Origin: Hepsetus odoe
Lineage: Eukaryota > Chordata > Actinopteri > Characiformes > Hepsetidae
Direction of reading: 5' to 3'
Length of the DNA stretch: 64,000 nucleotides
Assembly (NCBI GenBank): GCA_017165825.1
Contig: CM029367.1
Coordinates: 24,104,529 to 24,168,528 of the forward strand
Shown here: one piece after another, positions 1 through 10,483 of the stretch
How positions within the stretch are numbered: the stretch's first letter is position 1
Layout: every line of letters starts with the position of its first letter
Notes under the pieces: model-generated
What the model saw: only the letters and a program-made list of their open reading frames with translations
Database searches by the model: none
Told to the model about the DNA's origin: nothing
Program-made: the position numbers and the translations under genes

Positions 1-207
1 ATTATTTTCTAATCACTTTGAATTTAGAAGAAACCAGCAGTTCCACATCAAAACTATGTCTTATCCATCATCTTAAACGCTGCACTAAGCCCAGTTTAAC
101 TAATTCTGCTCTGTAATGAAACCCACAATGTGCTTGGAAAGAATATGGCGATTAATTTCTCACAATAATGATCGTCGCATTGCCCAGCTCTGACTACTAC
201 AACCATG

Positions 208-450
208 AACTGCAGCTAGGCTGAAAGCAGAGGCCTGGTGTTTAGGGAGTTGGCCACAGGATCAGAAGATTGTGGGTTCAAACCCCTAAGATACCCTTGA
301 GCAAGGTACCGTCCCCGTCACTGCTCCCCGGGCACTTTCATAGCTGCCCCACTGCTGCACGGTGTGTGCATGGGTTAAACGCAGAGGCCCAATTTCGTTG
401 TGGTTCACTGTGTGTTCTCACAATGACAAGAACAGTCACGATTAAAAATC
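208..450 (+). repeat. tRNA-derived SINE, family A (partial)
   Basis: The head carries a degenerate tRNA-like B box (gggttcaaaccc). It is followed by the family body seen many times in this window: a segment ending in cttgagcaaggtaccgtcc, a ctgctccc block, a ctgcacggtgtgtgcatggg block, a gcagaggcccaatttc block and a terminal acaatgacaag. 'Family A' is a label used only for this window. The open frame that crosses it is not a gene. Confidence 0.7.
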
Positions 451-719
451 CAATATCAGTAAATCCCGAAATATTCACAATAAGTGTCACGACACTGACC
501 CTCCTAACCTCTGATCAGCATGTACGGGGACAGTTCTGTGTTTTGGGTGGTGAAACACACCGCTGCTCCGTGTTTTGTCACGGTACGCTCAGAAAAGAAT
601 ATCGTGAAGAATGTATCGCGATAAGGAAAGATATCGTCGCCCTGCCCAGCTGTACAGCAGCCATGAGCTACAACGTCTTTATTACAAAACTAGTGGTTTA
701 AAGCAAGCTGTCTCCTGTA

Positions 720-1735
720 ATGTTTACCTGCGGAGAGTCCGAGCTCGGTCTTCCTCAACTCCGAACCCGCTCGTACGCGTTCTGCTCGCTCGGTTTCGGT
801 TTGGAAATGTGGACAGAAAGTGTGAAATGGGCGCACAAGGCGCTCAGCTCGTCCACTAAAAACAACAACACACCATTGTTCGCACCTGTGCTGAAGCGGC
901 CGGGCTGCACCGAGCTGCACTTTGCACCGAGCCCAGATAGAGGCTTCAAGTTACTTTTAAAGCTTCTGAAAACTACTTTCCAGAAGCAGAAGTCAACGTG
1001 GTGCGACCAAAGCCCCGAAATCCGCCACTATCGGACGCCCTTCTCCACTCGGCGTGTGTAAAACTAGTCCAACGTCCGAGTTGAGCTACTTTTAACTTCC
1101 ACCTCCGGTTTCGCCCAGACGCCCAAACCGGGCAGCGAATAAAAGCACGGGATTCGCACAGGCCGCGGCTTTCACTCCCAGCCAGCGGCCGAACTTGTGC
1201 TCCAGGCGGACTTACGTGTTGTTGCTTCAGCAGCAGCGGACGGCAGCCATGACACTCCAGCCCGGGACGCTGAGCGAAGCTTCAGACCAGCCGGAGAGCG
1301 CGGGCGAGCAAAGCGGATCAGGACAGATTATCAGCAGCGGCGGCGGCGGCAGCCGCTCCTCTCGGCCCTGCAGCGTGGACGCCTTTATTCCGCACCTCCG
1401 GCACTGGCACCTCTCAACCTGTGCCCCACAGCGCTGGCCTCACCTCGCGCAGCACGTGTTTCCTCTCTGGAGCCCCTATCAACAGTTTATAACAGTCCTA
1501 TTAACTCTTTCAGCCGCCACCAGGATTATCACAACCAGCACCAAGAGCACGATCAGCAGTCGCGCCTTCTTCAGCATGCTGTCTGGAGCTGTCAGCTGTC
1601 TGACTGTCAGACTGCACGCAGATGGAGACGCGGCCTCCTGCCGCCTCTGGAGCCCATTCTGAACTGGACTGATGAGAGTCAGAGCAGGCTGGACTCTCCT
1701 GTCGTTGCTGTAACGTGTCTTTTTAATCTTTAAAT
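720..1735 (+). promoter_or_regulatory. CpG-rich block with TATA-like element, orphan promoter candidate
   Basis: CpG density rises sharply here compared with the AT-rich flanks. Examples are the segments around 745-800, 1060-1180 and 1300-1420. A TATA-like AATAAAAG lies at 1138-1145, and GC-rich sequence follows it. A start codon in good context (GCC before ATG) sits about 105 bp downstream at 1249. No recognised gene follows within 2 kb on the + strand; ccnj has its own promoter near 4500. It could be the first exon of an unannotated gene, a long non-coding RNA, or a promoter for a gene to the left. Confidence 0.45.
1249..1662 (+). CDS. unrecognised 137-residue open frame in CpG-rich block
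   Basis: The frame is ATG-initiated with a purine at -3 and runs 137 codons to TGA. It is rich in Ser and Gly near the N terminus (a GGGG run around residues 31-34) and becomes hydrophobic and Ser/Thr-rich from about residue 75 on. I recognise no domain. A second overlapping frame stays open from 1197 to 1733 without an ATG start, so openness here may simply reflect GC content. There is no clear splice donor or AATAAA close downstream. It could be a real single-exon gene, a 5' exon, or chance. The low confidence reflects that. Confidence 0.2.
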   Translation: MTLQPGTLSEASDQPESAGEQSGSGQIISSGGGGSRSSRPCSVDAFIPHLRHWHLSTCAPQRWPHLAQHVFPLWSPYQQFITVLLTLSAATRIITTSTKSTISSRAFFSMLSGAVSCLTVRLHADGDAASCRLWSPF

Positions 1736-1899
1736 AGCTGCTTGTTTATTAAGCAGCCTTGAAAATAACTTCAGTACTAATAAGCACACTTAAAAGTTGC
1801 ATGTGGGAATAGTACTCTCCAAAAGCACCATAAAACATGGTTAGAAACAACTGCAGGAGCTCTAATTTATCATACTTCAAATATAAATTAAAGAAATAT

Positions 1900-1936
1900 A
1901 ACATTATTATTATTATTGTTATTATTATTATTATAC
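1900..1936. repeat. (ATT)n microsatellite
   Basis: Imperfect ATT/GTT repeats directly precede a SINE-like unit, a common position for a retroposon-linked simple repeat. Confidence 0.8.
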
Positions 1937-2245
1937 AGCAGTATGCTGATGCAGGGTGTCACACTGTTGCCTCACAGCGAAAAGCTTCTGGGTTCAATTC
2001 CCAATTTTGCATGTTCTCCCCGTGTCTGCATGGGTTTCCTCTCACAGTCCAAAAACTAATCCAAAGAATAATCCCAGACCAGGAGGTTGCTTTGAGGTAC
2101 TTTTGAGCAAGGTACTGTCCCCATCACTGTTCCCCACGCGCTTTAAATAGCTGCCCCCTGCTGCATGGTGTGTATGGGTGAAAAGCAGAGGTTGAATTTC
2201 TCACAGTGTGACAAAATTGTCCCTTTCACTTTCACATGCATGTCA
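1937..2245 (+). repeat. composite tRNA-derived SINE
   Basis: The 5' half has a tRNA-like B box (gggttcaattccc) followed by a gcatgttctccccgtgtctgc block. From about 2075 it switches to the family A body: gagcaaggtactgtcccc, ctgccccctgctgca, gcagaggttgaatttc and a terminal tttcactttcac. It looks like a family A copy joined to or inserted in a family B unit. Confidence 0.65.
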
Positions 2246-2370
2246 GGTGGACTGAAGATGCTTAATCGACCTGTAGGTGTGTGTGGGGGTGTTTCTCTGT
2301 CTTTCTATGTGCACTGATATTGGCTCAAGCACTACCTGTTACCCAAGTCAGGACAAACAGCTAAGATAAT

Positions 2371-2411
<41 letters not shown>

Positions 2412-2412
2412 G
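2371..2412. repeat. (ATT)n microsatellite
   Basis: A nearly perfect ATT run of about 40 bp lies just upstream of the family B repeat. Confidence 0.9.
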
Positions 2413-2695
2413 TTCCTGGGTTTGATTCCCAGGTGGGGCAGCCTGGGTCCTGTCTGTCTGTCTGGAGTTTGTATGCTCTCCCCGTGTCTACATGGGTTTT
2501 CACTTGCCCGTCATGTCAGGTGGATTGAAGATTCTTAATCGACCTCTAGGTAGGGGTGTGTGTGTTTCCACGTTTATACCCTGCAATGGACTGGCAACCT
2601 GTCCAGGTTGTTTCCCCACCTTTCACCATGTGAGAGCTGGAATAGACTCAAGCGCTGCCCGCGACACTAATCAGGACAAGCAGCTAAGAAAATGA
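2413..2695 (+). repeat. dispersed repeat, family B (SINE-like)
   Basis: It starts with gggtttgattccc (B-box-like) and contains a tatgctctccccgtgtc block, an aatcgacct block, a ggcaacctgtccagg block and a gagctggaatagactc block. It ends in aggacaagcagctaagaaaatgagtgag. Related copies occur at 8120-8330, 9640-9757, 17215-17435 and 22535-22625. Confidence 0.7.
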
Positions 2696-3784
2696 GTGAG
2701 TTTATTATTGTTGTTGTTGTTGTTGTTGTTAAACAGGGGTGGGCTAGAAAATGATGTTTGCTAACAATATTGTGTTTAACCTCCCCCTCCCACCAACTGA
2801 CCTATGACTGACCAACACTTCTCAAAGACCCTCCCTGATATGCTCATTCACAAAAAAAAAGTTAGGGAACAGAAATGGTTATGAACACGTGTTCCAACAG
2901 CCTTCCTCTAACTTTATGCAGAAAGGAGCAGTAGATGGAAATCTATGTTGTCTGCAAGAAATTAGATTTGTTACAGTGTGAAAGATTATTTATTGTTTCT
3001 TCATGTGTTCAAATGTATAATTCACTTTAGCTTTGTAAGATTATGACCAAAAAGTTATGTTAAATCGTATGTAATGGCTTTACTGGTGGTTAACCTGGGC
3101 TTGTGCTGTCAGTAGCACTGATGGAACCAATTTATTTCCAGTCCTAGACATCTGACTTTTAAGTAATGTTGACTAAAGAAAAATAGGGGTGTATTTAGAA
3201 GGAAAGCTTACTTTGGGAACTGCTTTGCCTCATAGAGCCCTGCATGTGAAGAATGATAAAGGTTAAAGTTTCAGCCTTGTCTCATATGTATCTTCCACCT
3301 GGATGCAATGTCTGAGACATCAGGCAGTGTATTTGGAACAATTTGATGTGTGAACTTTCTGTGGGAAAATGAAAGATTAGAAATGTTCAAGAAGCACTGC
3401 TCTTATATCAATGTTGTGAGCATTTCTGGCTTGGTCAATTTCTCTGAAATGTTAGACTGCACTCAGGCAAGCAACTGAACTCACTAATCCAGCCAGTCCC
3501 TGCAAGCCTGCTATTCATATTCCCAGCCAGACCTGAAATATAAAATAAATAAATAAATAAAAAACACTAATAAAGATGTCCCAGCATGACCTGCCACTTT
3601 CCACCAGTCTGTATCACTATATTGTCCTGACGTAGCTCAGCTTAAAGTCAGCTGCTTCTGGTGCTGCCTGAAGAACAAGTTTAATGAGAAGATCCTGCTT
3701 CATCCTGGACATCATATCACACAATTATGGAGATTGCAATTAACGAACAGAAATACACCATGATCTCTCTTCCTATCCTGTTTT
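2696..3784. other. no gene seen; (TTG)n near start
   Basis: A short (TTG)n tract lies at about 2706-2731. An AAAT run sits near 3540-3562. Otherwise this is AT-rich unique-looking sequence with no open frame or motif that I can support. Confidence 0.6.
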
Positions 3785-3997
3785 ATATTCCATCCATCCA
3801 TCCATTCTCTTCCACTTATCCGAGGTCAGCTCGCGGGAGCAGCAGCTTCAGCAGGCATGCCCAGACTTCCTTCTCTCCGGCCACTTCTTCCAGCTCCTCC
3901 GGGCGGATCCCAAGGCGTTCCCGGGCCAGCTGAGAGACATAGTCTCTCCAGCGTGTCCCGGGACTTCCCTGGGGTCTCTTTCTGGTGGGGCGTGCCT
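3785..3997 (-). mobile_element. non-LTR retrotransposon 3' fragment
   Basis: Read on the - strand, one frame stays open to a TAA near 3820. It encodes a basic GSPGTRWRDYV segment followed by an acidic LEEVAGEKEVW segment and a LLKLLLPRAD end. I recognise this C terminus from many fish LINE fragments. A (TGGA)n-type simple tail (ccatccatccatcc on the + strand) follows the stop, as expected at a LINE 3' end. Only the last 70 or so codons remain. The clade is not resolved. Confidence 0.65.
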
Positions 3998-4184
3998 GTT
4001 TTATATTATCATTTCTTATTTCTTTCTTGTATCATTTATTTGTTTTTATGTGTGCATTTTTAATGTTGCTACTGTTATTGAGAAGTGGTTCCTAAATCAA
4101 TCTGCATTATTCATCAACTCAGCTGCTTCTGCTGATTAGGGTCAGGGTTGGTGCTGGAGTCTATCTCAGCCCTACAACAGTAGG

Positions 4185-4335
4185 TTATCCAGAGGTACCG
4201 TCCCCAACACTGCTCCCCGGATTCTGGATGTGTGGCTGCAATGGATTAAATTCGTTGAAACTGATTAACTTCAACGTGGTGCACTTTGTGCTGTGCTTTG
4301 GTGTCTTCACAAAGACAGTCACTTTTTATTGTGAA
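4185..4335 (+). repeat. degenerate SINE family A fragment
   Basis: An internal family A body is recognisable: gaggtaccgtccccaacactgctcccc, then a degraded central part and a terminal cacaaagacagtcactttt. The tRNA-like head is missing. Confidence 0.5.
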
Positions 4336-4489
4336 AAGAACCTTAAAGTTTGATATTTCACAGCTCTAATAAAAAGGAACTCTGCAGGAGAAAAGGCCCC
4401 GATCAGTCACTGCGCAAAACCTGTCTCCTGCTTCTGTTTTTACCATTATTAAGGAAAACAATGATACAATCACGAGGCTGCTAAGCAAA

Positions 4490-4690
4490 CGCACTGCAAA
4501 ACTATGTTGGAGCGGGATGGGGGTGACGTCACTGCAAGCTAACTCCCGATTGGGCGGACGCAGAGGGTTGTCAATGGCAAAGAGCGATCTGATTGGCGGA
4601 AGGGCACAAAGTTCCTGAGCCGTGTTGCCCATTGTTGCTCCGCTCAGATGTTTGGCCGCAAACAGAAACAGCGCCTCTGGTGCTTCTAGT
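4490..4690 (+). promoter_or_regulatory. ccnj: ccnj promoter: CRE plus two inverted CCAAT boxes
   Basis: A full palindromic CRE (TGACGTCA) is at 4524-4531. Two inverted CCAAT boxes (ATTGG) are at 4549-4553 and 4592-4596, 43 bp apart. Each is followed by GGCGG, and the second reads into GGCGGAAG, which resembles an E2F half-site. There is no TATA box. Pairs of NF-Y sites with this kind of spacing are typical of cell-cycle promoters, which fits a cyclin gene. The transcription start probably lies between 4650 and 4720. Factor binding is inferred from motifs only. Confidence 0.6.
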
Positions 4691-4694
4691 CAGT

Positions 4695-4784
4695 CCTCCC
4701 GCAGCTCTGCCGTGAAAGGACAATCAGATCCCGAGTGATCACTGTGAGATCTGTGGATCTGTATGCGGGTTTTACTGTCCGGGG
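4695..4784 (+). other. ccnj: putative non-coding first exon of ccnj
   Basis: A good donor (gggg|gtgagt) sits at 4785, downstream of the promoter motifs and 509 bp before the ATG. Two candidate acceptors precede the ATG: the AG at 5270-5271 and the AG at 5282-5283, 12 bp apart. The 5' edge of the exon is a guess. A weak-context upstream ATG at 4763 would overlap the main start out of frame if this exon is used. Confidence 0.45.
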
Positions 4785-5293
4785 GTGAGTAAGTTAAGAG
4801 CAGTCTGCCTCTGAAGAGTAAAACTGCCTCTGGTTTAAATAAAAGGGCCTGGAGTTCCATCCTTACCACGCATCCAAGTTTAGGAAGAGGCTTTGGCTGC
4901 TTATCCGGTACTCTTTTCCCTGATCACTTTTTTGGAGTTGACATTCTAGGCTGCATGGTTTGCAGGCTTGTTCCCCTGTGTGGTTGTGAGGAAGTGGTGA
5001 GACTCGTTAAGGCAGCCTAAATTGGCAGCTCCTGATTGAGGTCACCATTGGACACAGACTGAGCCAATGGGTGATAATCAGCCTGGCCCGCACATTGCCT
5101 GTAACTTCCAGCAAAACTCAGGATCTGCGCATGATGGGAGTAACCCTTGCAATTAGACGAGTTGGCATCTACACCTTTGTGGTAGTTTGCACAGGAGCTC
5201 AGTCTCTGTTTTGGGAGATAGTTGGCCTGCATAGACTTCATCATTAACCCACATCCCTGCTTTATCACAAGGCACCCCAACAGGTTTCACCCA

Positions 5294-7087
5294 ATGGAGC
5301 TGGAGGTCCAATGGTGGAAAGGACAACTCGCTGGAGATATACACCATGCTCTGCGTTACAAGGTTTGTCTGATTTTTTGACTGACGCATGCGATGGCATG
5401 GGGTGTGCATGTACAGGATTGTGTCTTAAGCACTCTAATGAAATGCTGATTAACATGCATCCATTTGTAGGAGGCAGAAAATTTTCCCATTTAACTCTAA
5501 AGCTAACCCCCCCCCCCCCCCCCCAGGAACTGCAGTTACCTACCTTCAAAGGTCAATCCCCACAGCTCAACCTCAGGCGCTACTTTGCAGACCTCATAGC
5601 CATAGTAAGCAATCGCTTCCGGCTGTGTCCTGCTGCAAGGCACTTGGCTGTTTATCTGCTGGACCTTTTCATGGACCGCTATGACATATCTGTGCAGCAG
5701 CTTCATTTGGTGGCCCTTTCCTGTTTGCTGTTGGCTAGTAAGTTGCTTGGCCTGCATATTTCTACTCTGATATGATCTTATGGTCTAAGCAGTGTTCTAT
5801 TAGAAAGTGCATTGGCACATTTTTAAATGTGTGCATGCATGTACCTGTAGTCAGATATAAAAAGACACTCTTCTGGCCCCTTCTCATTTTCTGCAACCTT
5901 GTCCCTGCAGGTAAATTTGAGGAGCGGGAGGACAGAGTGCCAAAGCTGGAAACACTCAACAGCCTTGGTTGTATGAGCTCCATGAACCTGGTGCTGACAA
6001 AACAAGGTTTACTGCACATGGAGCTGCTGTTACTGGAGACATTTCAGTGGAACCTCTACCTACCAACAGCCGCTCATTTCATCGAGTACTACCTGTCCAT
6101 CGCAGTCAGTGAGACAGACTTGCATGATGGCTGGCCAATGGTGTGCTTGGAGAAGACCGTAATGTACATGACAAAATATGCAGACTACTTTCTGGAGGTC
6201 TCTTTACAAGGTAAGTTATTTATTTTTTAATTAATTTAGTTGACTCAGAACTAGTGTTGAATAACATCTTTGCAGCATTAAATGTTTTCTGCTAGTCTTC
6301 ACCCTGCAGCTGTTGAACTAAAGGCCCAGTTAGTAACTAAGATGGGGATAAAAGTTGTTAAGTCTTATATAAAAGGAATTCCTTTCTCTTCTCCAGACCA
6401 TACATTTTTAAGATTCACCCCATCGCTTGTAGCTGCTGCCTGTGTGGCCTCGTCTCGAGTCATCCTTCGCCTGTCCCCGACCTGGCCCTCTCGTCTACAG
6501 CGCCTCACTGCTTATACTTGGGAGCAGCTGCTGCCCTGTGTGGAGAGACTGTTAATGTGAGTGTCTGCCCATTGGGGTTGGAAAAAAATCTTTTTTTTTC
6601 TTTGAAAAAGCAGGCTGTTAAGTTGCAGCCCAATTCTAAAATCAGACCACTAATGTGAAAAGATATCAGAGATGACATATGTATGATGCATTGTATGTAT
6701 GCTAACTGCAAACCTACGTTTTACCTCCCTAGTGCCCATGATGGTGATGTAAAGGAAGCCAATAAGCAGAAATGCCAGATGCAACAGCCCAGTCGGCCCC
6801 TTGGACAGGCTGTGTACCCAGCTCAAGGCCAGAATATCACTGTAACACAGTATGTCCACAGACCTGCCTTACAGTACAGTCAGCAGAGCTGCCAACCTGT
6901 ACTGGTCTCAGCCCATGGCCCAAGCGCTTACCTGACCCACGCTACCTCACGACAGGCCTCTAGTGGCTCTTCACATGGGCAAGGACAGTCTCAGACTATT
7001 TCTGCACCACTGGACACTAAGATGGCAAACAGGCCCTACCAGGGGACCTCTGTATACCCATGCACAGCAACGTGCTTCGACAGGTGA
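5294..7087 (+). CDS. ccnj: cyclin J, complete, five coding exons
   Basis: Cyclin J is an atypical cyclin with two cyclin folds; its exact kinase partner and role are less settled than for the classical cyclins. Coding exons are 5294-5362, 5527-5737, 5911-6210, 6397-6556 and 6733-7087. All four introns have GT-AG ends and phases match, giving 1095 nt and 364 residues, close to human CCNJ. The start MELEVQWWKGQLAGDIHHAL aligns with the human N terminus, which decides the ATG. The N-terminal cyclin box spans about residues 15-145 (RRYFADLIAIVSNRF, then ARHLAVYLLDLFMDRYDIS). The C-terminal fold runs about 150-260 (LETFQWNLYLPTAAHFIEYY, SLVAAACVASSR). A Gln/Ser-rich tail ends in CTATCFDR, matching the family. 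Nothing is truncated. The exon 2 acceptor follows an 18-C homopolymer. The identity is secure from sequence. Confidence 0.96.
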
Positions 7088-7575
7088 CATTGGCATGTGG
7101 ATGTGTGAGAGTTTCATTGCAATGGGAACTTACTGTGTGCGCCTGTCTATACCTGCAGCAACAGCACACTCAAAATAAGACACCGTTGCCATTGGATGTT
7201 GGACCACTTGAGCTGCTAAAAGACTTTTTAATTTAAAAAGGAAAAAAATGAAAAGTTGATATACTGTCTGGAGTGATCAAGAGGTGCAATAACTGTCTTG
7301 CTTGTTTCATCCACTGACTCATTTTTGATTTAGGTTTTTTTTTGTTGTTGTTTTTTTTTTTCCTTCCAGTGTATATTTTTGAGTATGCATCCCAAATGTG
7401 ACAGAAAGCAATTCCACTAGAAAATGCTGCTGTGATTTTTATCATCAGCGAGCTCTCAACAGTGTGAATTTCACTCCAAGCTACCTCAGAAGTGTTGAAT
7501 GTAGACTATTTGCCTGTGACTTCGCACACACACTTTGGTACAGAAACATTTTAAATAAAATGCAATGTGTCTGTT
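7088..7575 (+). terminator. ccnj: ccnj 3' UTR and poly(A) signal
   Basis: A canonical AATAAA lies at 7554-7559, about 470 bp after the stop codon. A T/G-rich segment (tgtgtctgttgtactg) follows, as expected for a cleavage site near 7575. T-rich tracts occur at 7335-7365. Confidence 0.7.
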
Positions 7576-8119
7576 GTACTGCTTAGGATACTTTTTGCTC
7601 TCAATTATCAAGTAACTCGTGATTTAGAAGTCCCTGTTCCAGTCTCACACTCATCAAAAGTAACTGTTTTTATGACATGATGTAATGTTTTCATTCTTTA
7701 AAAAAAAATACAAGACCAAAGTCATACCACAGCTTTTGTAAAGTGAACAGAAGTGAAACATGTTAACTGTAATCTTGCAATTTCAATGAAGTGAAATAAT
7801 ACCAAAATCATTTAAAGGGTCACCGGTATGAGAAGCACTGGTAAAAATAAAAGAATTCTAGATGGAAGACCACTGTGTTTAATTTAAGGAGCATTACTGT
7901 AAGAGGAGTTTGGATTCATTTTCATTACAGTCCCATGACTCCCATGGGAAAAGACTGCAATGAGTGGTCACGGGATCTGTTGACTTAGGATAGTGGAATG
8001 ACAAGCTACAGTCATATGTTTGATTGTTGATCAAAACTGACTTAACTGCCCTCTAGGGATGGAACATGCTACAGTGTTAGAGAGAGTGCACAAGTTTTAG
8101 ACTAACATTTAGGAGTAGT
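7576..8119. other. intergenic, nothing recognised
   Basis: AT-rich sequence downstream of ccnj with no supported gene or repeat. Confidence 0.6.
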
Positions 8120-8335
8120 TAGTATTGTCGCCTCACAACAAGAAGGTTTGTGGTTTCAATCCTACTCTGAGTCCTTCCTGTTTGGAGTCTGCATGTTTCA
8201 GTGTCTCAGTGTGGGTTTCTTCCACAGCAGGTAATTTGGAGAGGCTAAATTCTTTCTAGGTGTGACCGTGGCCTAGGAGCCCTGGGAAGGGCTCCAGCAC
8301 ATCCTGCAGCCATAATTAAGATAAGTGACTCATTA
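8120..8335 (+). repeat. degenerate family B repeat
   Basis: It begins with a gcctcaca block and a degenerate B box (gtggtttcaatccta). It then has a gtctgcatgtttcagtgtc block and ends in the ctccagcacatcctgcagcc / agataagtgactcatt tail typical of family B. Confidence 0.5.
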
Positions 8336-8439
8336 AAAGGATAAATTATAACTGTTTAGTAATAAAGGCAAGGGCAGGTTTAGCAAATGGAATGTTGCAT
8401 GAATTCTAACAAAAAATGTTAAATGAAATCCATGTATTT

Positions 8440-9215
8440 CCTAGAAGTATGGACAGCCACAAAGTATCTGATTCTGATACCAATTCAGTTACATTAGCTA
8501 CATTCAAGACACAGTGTAAATGAGTTTAATATGATCAAACCATTCGACTGCAGAAACGACACAAAAACCAAGTCAGGAACTGAAGTCACCCACTGACCAG
8601 GAAGCATAGCAGTCATGATAAATAGCTGGGAAGTTAAAAGTTCCTTCCTGGCCTGTGTCCAGTATGGCCAGAAAGACACACTTCGAGATGTCAGGACAGC
8701 AGGAGTAAATTGTGTGCCGGGAATCTTTGCGCTATGGAAGGATGTTCCAAACAGCCTTAGTGTCCAGATTTATTCTGCTTTGGATACAGTAGCACCAACC
8801 TAAGCATTGTTTCTGATTAATGATTGATGATACTGTTACAAGTTCACTTTTTCATGTCCACAGTATAGCAGTGGCCTCTTTCAGCAGAAAAAAATGTACC
8901 ACGCTGCAAAAATTGTTCAGGAATGGTTTGAGCGGTATGACAAATAATTCAAGTTTAACTGGCCTCCAAATTTCCCAGAACTTAATCTGGTCAAACATCT
9001 ATGCAATGTGCTGGACAAGCTAGTCTAATCTATGGAGGCCCGTCCTTTCAACATTCAGATCTTTTAGGACCTGCTTCTGATGTTTTTGATTTCAGATACC
9101 ACAGCACACCTTCAGAGGCCATGCCTTGATGGGGCAGCTGTTTTGGCCCTACATAATATTAGACAGTTGGTTTACTTAATGGCTGATCAGTGTGTATATA
9201 ACTAAGCAAACACTC
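8440..9215 (+). mobile_element. Tc1/mariner-like transposon remnant
   Basis: From about 8905 to 9180 the + strand encodes, with stops, a decayed Tc1-type transposase C terminus. Recognisable pieces are an EWFERYDK segment, WPPNFPELNLVKHL (the region of the final catalytic acidic residue in the family motif) and NVLDKLV. An SMEARP / DLLL segment and a TTAHLQRPCLDGAAVLAL end follow. The sequence ending atggctgatcagtgtgta is the usual end of this family. Frameshifts and stops make it non-functional. A related decayed copy lies at about 60050-60630. Confidence 0.65.
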
Positions 9216-9483
9216 AGAGAGCCAAAATGGTCAAATACGATCACTTACAAAAAATAATATTAACAGAATCAAAATATGTGACTAACATACAGTATGTTCC
9301 AAATTATACAAATAAGTCTACATGACACAGTGGCGCAGGGACAATGTTAAATACCTTCATATTTACAGTCTCTAAAGTAAGCAACAGAAAAGCAAAATAA
9401 CACAGTAAGGCTGTTTTGTGTTGTAATTAATTTGGGGGTGTATTTGAAACATAGATACTATCCTTTTTGCCTCAAACATTAGC

Positions 9484-9757
9484 AATGCAGGGGCAGCGGT
9501 GGCCTAGTGGTTAGGGCCTTGGCCGCATGATTGGAGGATCGGGGGTTTGAACCCCTTCCCTATAGGTTGGTTAAGGGGTACCCTGCTCAAGGGTACCCTT
9601 GAGCAAGGTGCCGTCCCCATCTCGCTCTTCCCTGCGATGGGCTGGCGACCTGTCCAGGGTGTGTCCCCCATCCTTCGCCCTGTGTGAGCTGGGGTGGACT
9701 CCAGCAATCCCCTGTGCCCCCGCTTAGGACAAGCGGCAGAAAATGACTGACTGACAT
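9484..9757 (+). repeat. tRNA-derived SINE (family A head, family B tail)
   Basis: A clear tRNA-like head (ggtggcctagtggttaggg with the B box gggtttgaacccc) is followed by a short inverted pair around 9582-9605 (ggggtaccctgctcaagggtac). The 3' half is family B: ggctggcgacctgtccaggg, gtggactccagcaat and a terminal ggacaagcggcagaaaatgactgac. A composite unit. Confidence 0.75.
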
Positions 9758-10451
9758 TAGACAAACACTTGGAGTTTAAGATAAACAAAGTGGTGAATGA
9801 GTAGATATATTACTTTCAGAAACACATCCCCAGTGCAGCGGTGAAGGAACTAGTAAATTCTAGAGCTAATATAGCATGACATGAATTTTTATGCATAATG
9901 TTATTAAAAAACGTTATTAAATATATATATTTGAAGCTTAAAGATAAGTTGTTAGAAAACAGCTACAGTAAAACAATAAGGACAGGCATCAGGCAGTTTA
10001 TTTGTAATGATGCTATTTGCTCTGGGTCTCCACATCTTCCCCTGCTCTCTTGGAAAAGAACAAAATGTACGTTCTCTCCTACTGTGAAGGTGGCATTGCA
10101 TTACTGAATCCACATCTAGCCTTCATCAAAAAATACTGTTATTTCCAGAAATGGTAGATACTCACTATTCATATATATAGATTGATTCACTGTGAACTTC
10201 TTTTTGTTTTGAAGACCCCTGCAAAAAAGAAAACAAGCAATGTTCAGCTTAAGTAACACTGCTTCCTGTTACTGGAGTGGTGGTGATGTAATGAGCTATG
10301 TTTGTCATGGCAACTGATCAGAGCCTTAGACTGCTGAAGCAGGATGGCACATGGTCACTGAGGCTACTCTTCTGCCAAAAAAGGACTGAGATTGGATAAC
10401 CATTAAAAGAAGTGCTTCTTGGTTTTAAACAAATTGTATTTAAGTGAAATA
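9758..10451. other. intergenic, nothing recognised
   Basis: AT-rich, with an ATAT-rich patch near 9920-9930. No supported gene or clear repeat. Confidence 0.5.
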
Positions 10452-10452
10452 T

Positions 10453-10483
10453 GTAATATAATATAATATAATATAATATAATT
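10453..10483. repeat. (ATAAT)n pentanucleotide microsatellite
   Basis: About six perfect copies of ATAAT. Confidence 0.9.

Noticed and set aside
270..701. A 143-codon open frame near the left end
   Set aside because: Most of its first half is a family A SINE and it has no protein signature.
690..949. Overlapping - strand open frames at the left CpG-rich block
   Set aside because: Openness in several frames at once is expected from base composition; no domain, start context or splice signals support them.
9484..9560. Possible tRNA gene
   Set aside because: The A-box and B-box-like sequences belong to the head of a SINE. The cloverleaf stems do not pair, and the same head recurs with SINE bodies throughout the window.
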